This document shows, piece after piece, positions 1-6,076 of a stretch of DNA of 14,292 bases (positions are counted from its first letter, which is position 1; each line of letters starts with the position of its first letter). Both the position numbers and the translations under genes were made by a program. Source of the DNA: an uncultured euryarchaeote (GTDB lineage: Archaea > Thermoplasmatota > Poseidoniia > Poseidoniales > Poseidoniaceae); NCBI GenBank assembly GCA_937897365.1, contig CALCOP010000027.1, positions 1 to 14,292 on the forward strand, read 5' to 3'. A model generated the notes under the pieces. That model had not been told where the DNA came from, searched no databases, and saw only the letters and a list, made by a program, of their open reading frames with translations.

Positions 1-1017
1 TTCGTTCGGTTGAAGGGTCACATCTTCTAATCCACCGAAAAGTGCAATTGTCCACCCGTCACAGACAAGCCGATCATCAATTGAAATATCTTCTCTTGGC
101 GACCCATCAGCCGAAATCGCTTCTAAGGTTATATCGAGCGTGTTTGGAGTATTGCCATTGTTCCTTAACACGACAGAAAGCCTATCATCGCCACCTGGCT
201 CAAGTAATATATCTCCATCAACTCGATCAATAGTTGCGTTGTGAAAATCATTCATGAGCAAATCAAACGACCATTGTGAAATCGCACCATCTATACTTGA
301 AACCGCCTTGAGTTGGAAACGTGGGCCTGTATTGGAAAGTGGTAAACCATCTACAATGGGGGGTACGTCAACCCATAGATATACGTATGTCAGTCCATTT
401 GGTTGAACAGTTTCATACGCATTAACTCCATCTGAAGTGTTCATTGTCCACCCCCAGTTCCAACCAGTTTGCGAATACAAGTTGAACATAACATCGTCGG
501 GTAGTGACGCATTATTCGTAATGTTCATCGCTACTGAAGTGCGTGTTCCAGGGGTGACAATGAAAGAAGAGACACCGCTTACACCAAAATTGAGATTCGA
601 ATATGGTGCGATACGGACTTCGAACACTTCAACTTGATACCAAGAAGGATCGTTCTCTGATGAGAAGTTCAGCACGTAGTTGTAAATCCCGAAACTTGCA
701 CTTGAATCAGCACTCATGTTGAATTTCACCTGTTTCAAGTATCCGCTTTCCACCAGTTGAGCAAGTGGAAGTCCAGTCGTAGTCAAGCCACTGATGTTTG
801 ATTCAACTTGGAAAGTGAATGTATCATCGTTCATGCCAGTATTGTGGAGAGTCAAAAAGACTTCAATGAGCTCATCTTGATGTATTGTTACTTGATTGAG
901 TCCAATCACATCAAGTTCGCTGTTCCTTGATTCACTGGTTGCGGAATCGGCGACAGTAACTGCTGAGAAAAGTGTTGAATGCAACAGAATGAGCATGACA
1001 AACACCACTCTGCGCAT
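1..1017 (-). CDS. Secreted Ig-like repeat surface protein, 5' part only (runs off left edge)
   Basis: An uninterrupted minus-strand frame runs from ATG (1017-1015) to position 1, giving 339 residues; the C-terminus lies outside the window. The N-terminus MRRVVFVMLILLHSTLFSAV reads as a signal peptide (basic start, hydrophobic core, likely cleavage near residue 23-25). The rest is beta-rich with few cysteines. At least three Ig-like units of the CARDB/COG1470 kind are suggested by the motifs LTLHNTGMNDDTF (about residue 60), MNITNNASLPDDV (about 178) and VVLRNNGNTPNTLDITLEA (about 288), each followed by Trp- or Pro-rich strands. Several N-x-S/T sequons fit archaeal N-glycosylation. The same fold pattern occurs in the extracellular repeats of the subtilase at 6077-11050, so this is probably a cell-surface or exported protein. 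Any enzymatic domain would be off-window. Function unknown. Confidence 0.85.
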   Translation of the reverse strand, partial: MRRVVFVMLILLHSTLFSAVTVADSATSESRNSELDVIGLNQVTIHQDELIEVFLTLHNTGMNDDTFTFQVESNISGLTTTGLPLAQLVESGYLKQVKFNMSADSSASFGIYNYVLNFSSENDPSWYQVEVFEVRIAPYSNLNFGVSGVSSFIVTPGTRTSVAMNITNNASLPDDVMFNLYSQTGWNWGWTMNTSDGVNAYETVQPNGLTYVYLWVDVPPIVDGLPLSNTGPRFQLKAVSSIDGAISQWSFDLLMNDFHNATIDRVDGDILLEPGGDDRLSVVLRNNGNTPNTLDITLEAISADGSPREDISIDDRLVCDGWTIALFGGLEDVTLQPNE

Positions 1018-1080
1018 AAACTGTCCACATGCTTCAACACTTCAACATCACTCCATGTATGCATCACAATACTTCGTAGT

Positions 1081-1090
1081 CTTCATGAAG
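1081..1090. promoter_or_regulatory. Perfect 10-bp palindrome upstream of the small gene
   Basis: CTTCATGAAG is its own reverse complement. Its centre is 25-26 nt before the ATG at 1111, where a TATA box would lie if that transcript were leaderless. It could be an operator or a chance palindrome; nothing else in the window repeats it. Confidence 0.35.
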
Positions 1091-1093
1091 CAG

Positions 1094-1110
1094 AGTAATC
1101 TGGGATTACT
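1094..1110. promoter_or_regulatory. Inverted repeat abutting the start codon (7 bp arms, 3-nt spacer)
   Basis: AGTAATC-TGG-GATTACT is a perfect inverted repeat whose last base touches the ATG at 1111. It could be an operator overlapping the transcription start or, if transcribed, a hairpin next to the start codon. The 3-nt loop makes an RNA hairpin tight but possible. Its role is inference. Confidence 0.45.
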
Positions 1111-1488
1111 ATGCCTCCCTTCTGGCCCTTTGGCAGAAAGAAAGAACCCGATATGCTTGATGAACCGGAACCTCAAAACGTCGTATACCGGAAAGACGCA
1201 GAAAAAACCCAACAAGTATTAGCTGACAACTCGCATCGTGAATCAGTCGATTACAAATCCGCAGTGTCTCTTTTCGGCAACGGTGCAACAACGGTAAAGC
1301 GTGCTGAAGAGCAATCGCAATATTACGAAGGAATCGTGGATTCAGCCTCGCCCAAACCTCCATCCGAGGAATTTACTTGGATTCATCATACTGATGGCTA
1401 CCACTACAAGAAATTTTCAAATGGTGCATTTGACACACAGCCACACAAAAAGAACCAAGACGGAACTTACACGCTTTATCAATCCTAA
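1111..1488 (+). CDS. Small conserved-looking hypothetical protein (125 aa)
   Basis: I do not recognise a family. The frame opens with ATG directly after the inverted repeat at 1094-1110, and I see no Shine-Dalgarno, so the message may be leaderless. The N-terminus (PPFWPFGRKK) is short, aromatic and basic. Residues 14-85 are hydrophilic, with a probable helical part around 45-75. The C-terminal 36 residues carry two aromatic beta-hairpin-like units: W90 with DGYHYKKFSNGAFD (95-108), then QDGTYTLYQS (116-125). There is no signal peptide, membrane helix or cysteine, so a soluble cytoplasmic protein is expected. The TAA stop overlaps the convergent TAG of pheT by 2 nt, and the frame fills exactly the space between its neighbours, which supports it being real. 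The reverse-strand frame at 1109-1363 is a shadow. Confidence 0.7.
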   Translation: MPPFWPFGRKKEPDMLDEPEPQNVVYRKDAEKTQQVLADNSHRESVDYKSAVSLFGNGATTVKRAEEQSQYYEGIVDSASPKPPSEEFTWIHHTDGYHYKKFSNGAFDTQPHKKNQDGTYTLYQS

Positions 1489-3233
1489 ACAGGATCGGTG
1501 AGGACGGATTCGAGCGCTGAAATATCGAACTCTGCCCCGTTTAGAGGTACGCTCAACTCATACTGCTGGCTGACTGCGGGGTCCATCTCTCCGAAGCATC
1601 CAACGTGGACATTCTTGATCACCACTTTCGCACATCGTCCAGCAAGCCACGGCCCCATCTTCCCGCTCAATGGTTCAATCTCATATTCGGTCGCACCTAA
1701 ATCATTCAACAGTGCTTGAATTCTACCCCGAATAGCGGCAAAGCCTCCACTTTGTTCTGCTACGAGGAAGGCGAAGCGTTCACTGTTTGAATGGTCTCTG
1801 ATGACGGTTCCAAGTTCATAGACTGATTGGGGTAAGTCATGATGCCTATTGGTAGCCATCAAACGGAACAGGCCCGGTAAGAGGTATTGCCGTAATAATG
1901 TGTGATCAATTGTAATCGGGTTTGTAATTCGAGTCACTTCACCCATAGCAGGCCAACGCATTGCCTCAAATTGGTCGAAATCGTTGGAGAGTGTGAGGGA
2001 TTGAATTTGCATAAGTCCGAGTCCTTGAAGCGATTCTCTTAATCGACGTCGAATATGATTATCAGTTCGCGGGATTGCGGTAAGAGGAGCTTTCGGAACA
2101 TCTTCTCCGAGGTCTTCGAAACCATGACCGATAGCAATGTCTTCAACTAAATCAACGGGGTGGAGAATATCGAAACGCCACCGTGGCATTGCAAACTTTA
2201 GGACAATATCGCCTTCAATCACGTCAGACATTTTGGTAACAGTTGTGGAAGTCGTCAAAGTTGCCCGTTCTCGGCCAAGATATTCTCCTCCCATCCTGTT
2301 AATTGCGTAGGAAATTTCCTCATCGCTTAGGCTTCTTCCAAGCAATCCATCGAGTAATCGTTCAGTGACTGTGTGCTCGAGAGGAATGGACTGTGGTAAC
2401 TGCTCAACTTTACCATCATAGCCAGTAACGTTAACAGATTCAATGCGCCCTCCACGCTCGGCTAATTGTAGCGCAATGAGCATGAGGCTTGATTCACAAG
2501 CGCGTCGATCCCACCCCGTGACATCGATGAAGAAATCACAGGTGGAGTGACTGACTGTGGTATGATTTCCATTGATGATAGGTGGAAATGAGAGCACTTC
2601 ATTGTTTGAATCGAAGATGATTGGATATTTGCTCATATCCTTGAGCAAATGTGCGTAATCAACACCCTTGGGGTGACGTTCAAGGATTTCTTGGAGCGTC
2701 ATTTCTTCAGAGGACGCAAGTGGACAAAAGGCGGTCGTTTTCGGAACTGCCTGTACTCGGAAAGGGGGTGAAATTTTTGAGAGGTCATGAACACCAATTG
2801 ATGCTCTTCGACGTCCTCTGCCTAAAGCGAAGTGTAACTTTTCTTGGTGATCCATGAGAGATTTGATGAACGCATCTTTTTCCTGTGGTGTTGTTCCAGT
2901 TTCAACATCACGCACAATTGCTCCGAGAATCACTGGGCGTATGTGTTCAAGTTCTGGATCAACAGTCATCTGAATCGAACCCTCTTCTACATCAAGTCCG
3001 GGTTTACTCTTTGTTCCGTGAAGGAATGGACGAATTGCTATCGCAAGTGTTTCACCAGACAAAAGATCAGGACGGTCAGGAAATATCTCAATGTCGAGAG
3101 TTTCTTCATTACACGAATCGATGTCGGTTCCGAGTAATGGCAACTCATATGCCATCTTTTCAATATCATGTTCCAATCCATGGCGAGCCAAAAGATGCTT
3201 CAATAATTTTTGTTCAATAGAAATTGTCGGCAT
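1485..3233 (-). CDS. pheT: Phenylalanyl-tRNA synthetase beta subunit, archaeal/eukaryotic type
   Basis: This is the beta chain of the (alpha-beta)2 enzyme that charges tRNA-Phe in the cytoplasm. The predicted protein has 582 residues, close to the archaeal size, without the bacterial EMAP-like insert or FDX-ACB tail. It starts MPTISIEQKLL, like archaeal and eukaryotic homologues. Visible domains: N-terminal B1 with FPDRPDLL (about 51-58); B3/4 with FPPIINGNH (about 216-224) and FFIDVTGWD (about 234-242); B5 with PRWRFDILHPVDLVEDIAIG (350-369), carrying the acidic metal-site residues; and the catalytic-like core with TNPITIDHTLLRQYLLPGL (437-455), YELGTV (472-477) and GEMDPAV (548-554). The ATG at 3233 was chosen over an upstream in-frame GTG at 3257 because GGTGA lies 4 nt before it and the family begins with MPT. 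GGTGA overlaps the stop of the preceding gene, implying coupled translation. The alpha subunit (pheS) is not in the window. Confidence 0.96.
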   Translation of the reverse strand: MPTISIEQKLLKHLLARHGLEHDIEKMAYELPLLGTDIDSCNEETLDIEIFPDRPDLLSGETLAIAIRPFLHGTKSKPGLDVEEGSIQMTVDPELEHIRPVILGAIVRDVETGTTPQEKDAFIKSLMDHQEKLHFALGRGRRRASIGVHDLSKISPPFRVQAVPKTTAFCPLASSEEMTLQEILERHPKGVDYAHLLKDMSKYPIIFDSNNEVLSFPPIINGNHTTVSHSTCDFFIDVTGWDRRACESSLMLIALQLAERGGRIESVNVTGYDGKVEQLPQSIPLEHTVTERLLDGLLGRSLSDEEISYAINRMGGEYLGRERATLTTSTTVTKMSDVIEGDIVLKFAMPRWRFDILHPVDLVEDIAIGHGFEDLGEDVPKAPLTAIPRTDNHIRRRLRESLQGLGLMQIQSLTLSNDFDQFEAMRWPAMGEVTRITNPITIDHTLLRQYLLPGLFRLMATNRHHDLPQSVYELGTVIRDHSNSERFAFLVAEQSGGFAAIRGRIQALLNDLGATEYEIEPLSGKMGPWLAGRCAKVVIKNVHVGCFGEMDPAVSQQYELSVPLNGAEFDISALESVLTDPV

Positions 3234-3241
3234 AGAATCAC

Positions 3242-4882
3242 CTATCGTGCAAACCAATGCGGTAGGGGTCGTTCATAACCAACAAGTCGAAGGCCACTAA
3301 TGGCGGCTGTTTCATAATCCAGAGCACGAAGATGCTGACGTTCGAGGAGTTCGATTGATTCAAGTCCGAGTCTCCTCAAGATACCTGTGAGTTCATTTGC
3401 AACACTCACCAGCCAGTGGGCTAAATCTTGGGGGTCTTGCATGGGTACTTCACAACAGATAACATCGATACCTGATGCTCGAAGAATGGCGAGGTCTTGA
3501 CCGCTTGCAGAAAGCCCGAGCAGCATTCCAGTTTGAGTGCTGCCTTGCGAAAGGTGGGATTTCGTTGAACGTCCAATCATTGGAAGAGCTGCAGCTTCTG
3601 CAATTCCAGAACCATCCTCAATCCGGCTAATTGCCAAATCTATGTCATGGTAAGATGAGCGAACATGCAATGATTCAACACGAGAAATCGCATTGACGAA
3701 TGAAACTGGTTTTTCAATACCAAGTAGGGTGCGAATCGTGACAATGAAACCATCGATTTCCTCTGAGGTCATTGCAGGTAATTCATCAAGATCAACAACA
3801 ACTCCACTGCAATTGCTCAATAATTCTGGAGCATCGGCTAAGTTCTTGTGGTCAAGCATGACAAAATCAAGAGGTCGAGGGTTTTCGCGAAGAATAAACG
3901 GCTGTTTGGCGAGGACATCCATTGCGAGAGGTTCGATTTCAGCACTTTCCAACATTTTTCCGTCTGAAAGAATGGGTAGCATCGGAAGAGGCAAAGCGAC
4001 AGTAAGATTCTCGGACTTGCCATCAGCGATGAGTACAGCAGTGTCGCATGTTTGATAGTTTGCAGTATGATGCAAATCACCTGCTACAAGGCCAATACTC
4101 GTCAAATCAGAGGTGGAAACCGGTGGTTCGAGGTTTTCAGTCTGCAGCACTTCTGTTGGAACAAGGCATGCGGCATCTTTTGGGATTTCCATTCCTTCAT
4201 TATCAAGCTCGGCGTTAATTGATTTCACTTCTGCAGCAGTAAGAAGGCGTTGTGTTACGCCGGAAGGCAGGCGGCTTGGATACCGCCCGTTGATGATAAT
4301 TTTTCCACCAGTCATGCCGGAGCCTGGAGACTTGCCAACATCACCATGCACGACGATAAGGCCGTCTTTCATACCGCCCCCAATTCGTTCACCAGCAGGT
4401 CCTCGGATGAGCAAAATGCCACCTTCCATGAAGGCACCTGCATCATCACCAACACCATCCATGACACTGATTTTTCCACTTCGCATGGCATAACCCACAA
4501 AATTTCCAGCGATTTTTTCACAGTTAATGGTATTTCCTCGATTTGCCGCCCCAAGGAAAGATCCTGCATCACCTTGAATCGTAAAGTTGCCACCGCTACC
4601 ATAAGCAGCAATCCAAGAACCAAGAACTCCAAGTGCCCGCATTTTGGAGCCTTTCGGTAAATTCGGGCACAGACCAAGTTCCCCATTTTTTGGGACTGGG
4701 TCTCCTGCGCTGGTCCACCCGATACGCAGAATCGCATCTTGTTCTGCTGCCTGAATGAGTCGTGGCCCGAGTTTATGATTGATTTTGAACGAGCGTTCAA
4801 CAACCTCTCGTGGTTCGGCCATGATGGTTTGCTGTTGCTCCATATCCATATACCCTCTCGTGGTTGAAGCACGATTTTTCAT
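3242..4882 (-). CDS. GXGXG-domain protein fused to a degenerate glutamate-synthase-like domain
   Basis: The protein has 546 residues. Residues about 85-200 form a clear GXGXG right-handed beta-helix, as in the C-terminal part of glutamate synthase alpha and in FwdC/FmdC. The signature is a glycine ladder: GSGGNFTIQGDAGSFLGA, GGILLIRGPAGERIGGGMKD, GSGMTGGKIIINGRYPS. Residues about 295-485 look like a worn-down glutamate synthase FMN barrel: DIDLAISRIEDGSGIAEAAA (413-432) matches the 'AD-x-I-x-IS-x-x-DGGTGAA' region, and ASGIDVICCEVPMQDPQDLA matches the region before 'CPVGIATQDP'. The usual cysteines for the 3Fe-4S cluster are not seen. Residues about 486-535 (ANELTGILRRLGLESIELL) match the conserved end of that domain. 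Here the GXGXG part comes first, unlike classical GltB. Enzyme activity is doubtful; a structural or partner role in an amidotransferase complex is possible. The ATG at 4882 has GGTGA 3 nt upstream; ATG at 4849 or 4822 are alternatives. The gene is coupled to pheT downstream. Confidence 0.8.
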   Translation of the reverse strand: MKNRASTTRGYMDMEQQQTIMAEPREVVERSFKINHKLGPRLIQAAEQDAILRIGWTSAGDPVPKNGELGLCPNLPKGSKMRALGVLGSWIAAYGSGGNFTIQGDAGSFLGAANRGNTINCEKIAGNFVGYAMRSGKISVMDGVGDDAGAFMEGGILLIRGPAGERIGGGMKDGLIVVHGDVGKSPGSGMTGGKIIINGRYPSRLPSGVTQRLLTAAEVKSINAELDNEGMEIPKDAACLVPTEVLQTENLEPPVSTSDLTSIGLVAGDLHHTANYQTCDTAVLIADGKSENLTVALPLPMLPILSDGKMLESAEIEPLAMDVLAKQPFILRENPRPLDFVMLDHKNLADAPELLSNCSGVVVDLDELPAMTSEEIDGFIVTIRTLLGIEKPVSFVNAISRVESLHVRSSYHDIDLAISRIEDGSGIAEAAALPMIGRSTKSHLSQGSTQTGMLLGLSASGQDLAILRASGIDVICCEVPMQDPQDLAHWLVSVANELTGILRRLGLESIELLERQHLRALDYETAAISGLRLVGYERPLPHWFAR

Positions 4883-4930
4883 GTTTCACCTTGTTCAAGT
4901 TTCGGCCCATGTTTCTCTTCTGTTCCAACG

Positions 4931-4941
4931 ATTTGTTAATA
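4931..4941. promoter_or_regulatory. Shared AT-rich (TATA-like) box between divergent genes
   Basis: ATTTGTTAATA is the only AT-rich core in the roughly 90-nt divergent region. Its centre is about 26 nt before the ATG at 4962, fitting an archaeal TATA box for gap with little or no leader. Read on the other strand (TATTAACAAAT) it would start a transcript near 4910, leaving a roughly 28-nt leader that contains the GGTGA site of the minus-strand gene. Assignment to either or both genes is inference. Confidence 0.45.
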
Positions 4942-4973
4942 GAGGGTCTTCAAAGGCAGGTATGTTGAGAACA

Positions 4974-6011
4974 ATGACAGTTAAGGTTGCCATCAATGGA
5001 TACGGAACAATTGGTAAGCGAGTTGCAGACGCAGTCGATGCTCAAGACGATATGGAAATTGTGGGTGTCACTAAAACCCGGCCTGCATTTGGATGTGATT
5101 TAGCAGTTCGAAAAGGATACCCATTGTATTGCACCTTTGATGATGCCGAACGGATTGCATCTTTCGCAGAAGCGGGATATACTTGCCACGGGGGCTTGTC
5201 TGACTTACTTGCTGTTGCTGATATCGTTATCGACTGCTCACCAGGGAAAGTTGGTGCATCGAACAAAGACATCTACCAAAATGCCGGTGTAAAATGGATT
5301 TTCCAAGGTGGTGAAAAGCATGCTATGACGGGCATGTCGTATACTTCATCGGCAAATCACAAAGAAAATTTGAATGTCGAGGGCACTCGTGTGGTTTCGT
5401 GTAACACGACGGGTCTTTCACGAACTTTGGTCCCTCTTTACGAGCACTGTGGTGAATTGCAGGTTGAGTGCACGATGATACGAAGAGCTGCCGATCCAGG
5501 TGATTCAAGCAAGGGTCCAATCAATGCCATAAAGCCGGTTCTCAAAGTTCCTTCTCACCATGGACCTGACGTCATGACCGTTAAACCCGAAATTAAAATC
5601 AATTCCATGGCAGTTGCAGTTCCTACGACCATCATGCACGTCCATGTGATTACTGCCACTTTGCCTGAAGGACATGGATTAACTACAGAATCGATATTAG
5701 GAATGTGGTCGAAGAATCCCCGATTGGTGATTATGAATGGGGCTGAAACTGGAATAACAACGACTGCAGAAGTCATGGAGTTTGCACGTGATATTGGCCG
5801 CAAGTGGGGCGATTTACATGAAATCTTCATTTGGGAAGACGGGGTTAAACTTGAAGGAAATACGCTTTATTATTTCCAAGCGATTCATCAGGAGTCCGAT
5901 GTCATTCCAGAAAACGTTGACGCAATACGTGCACTCACTGGAATTGAAGATGATTGGATGTCATCAGTTGCTAAAACCGATGCGGCAATTTCCAAGTATA
6001 ATCATCTGTGA
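4974..6011 (+). CDS. gap: Glyceraldehyde-3-phosphate dehydrogenase, archaeal type II (NAD(P)-dependent)
   Basis: It oxidatively phosphorylates glyceraldehyde 3-phosphate to 1,3-bisphosphoglycerate, or runs in reverse in gluconeogenesis, in the cytoplasm. The 345 residues are the normal archaeal length. The Rossmann motif is AINGYGTIGKRVAD (6-19). IFQGGEKHA (109-117) and RVVSCNTTGLSRT (139-151) follow; C143 is the predicted catalytic nucleophile. RRAADPGDSSKGPINAI (170-186), VPSHH (192-196) and TTIMHVHVI (218-226, with the catalytic His candidates) match the archaeal class rather than the bacterial GapA class. AIHQESDVIPENVDAIRA (303-320) is the conserved end. ATG 4974 was chosen because the family starts M-x-VKVAINGYGTIG. 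ATG 4962 (four extra residues, AAAGG 5 nt upstream) is a real alternative. The open frame reaches further upstream to 4779 but there overlaps the divergent gene and is not family-like. A hairpin follows the stop. Confidence 0.95.
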   Translation: MTVKVAINGYGTIGKRVADAVDAQDDMEIVGVTKTRPAFGCDLAVRKGYPLYCTFDDAERIASFAEAGYTCHGGLSDLLAVADIVIDCSPGKVGASNKDIYQNAGVKWIFQGGEKHAMTGMSYTSSANHKENLNVEGTRVVSCNTTGLSRTLVPLYEHCGELQVECTMIRRAADPGDSSKGPINAIKPVLKVPSHHGPDVMTVKPEIKINSMAVAVPTTIMHVHVITATLPEGHGLTTESILGMWSKNPRLVIMNGAETGITTTAEVMEFARDIGRKWGDLHEIFIWEDGVKLEGNTLYYFQAIHQESDVIPENVDAIRALTGIEDDWMSSVAKTDAAISKYNHL

Positions 6012-6015
6012 TTCG

Positions 6016-6034
6016 TGTGCCCCATAGGGGCACA
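6016..6034 (+). terminator. GC-rich hairpin just after gap (8-bp perfect stem, 3-nt loop)
   Basis: TGTGCCCC-ATA-GGGGCACA starts 4 nt after the gap stop codon and lies within the 65 nt before the subtilase start. Only a short T run (CGTTTTC, 6043-6049) follows, 8 nt further on, so it is not a classic intrinsic terminator. It may instead stabilise the gap mRNA 3' end, or attenuate or process read-through into the subtilase gene. Confidence 0.5.
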
Positions 6035-6076
6035 GACAAGGGGCGTTTTCAAAAGGGAACTGGTTTTCGATTACCC

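Noticed and set aside
896..1222. Plus-strand open frame of 108 codons
   Set aside because: It covers the start of the signal-peptide gene on the other strand and crosses the intergenic dyads; composition is not protein-like and a better gene exists in another frame.
4369..4872. 167-codon minus-strand frame inside the GXGXG gene
   Set aside because: It is an alternate-frame shadow of the well-supported GXGXG protein and has no family features.
4779..4961. Upstream 61-codon extension of the gap frame
   Set aside because: It lies inside the 5' end of the divergent GXGXG gene and is unlike any GAPDH N-terminus; the family begins at 4974 or, at most, 4962.
6008..6076. N-terminal extension of the subtilase from a GTG at 6008
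   Set aside because: It would overlap the gap stop, place the GC hairpin in coding sequence and bury the signal peptide behind 23 basic residues; ATG 6077 gives a normal signal peptide.
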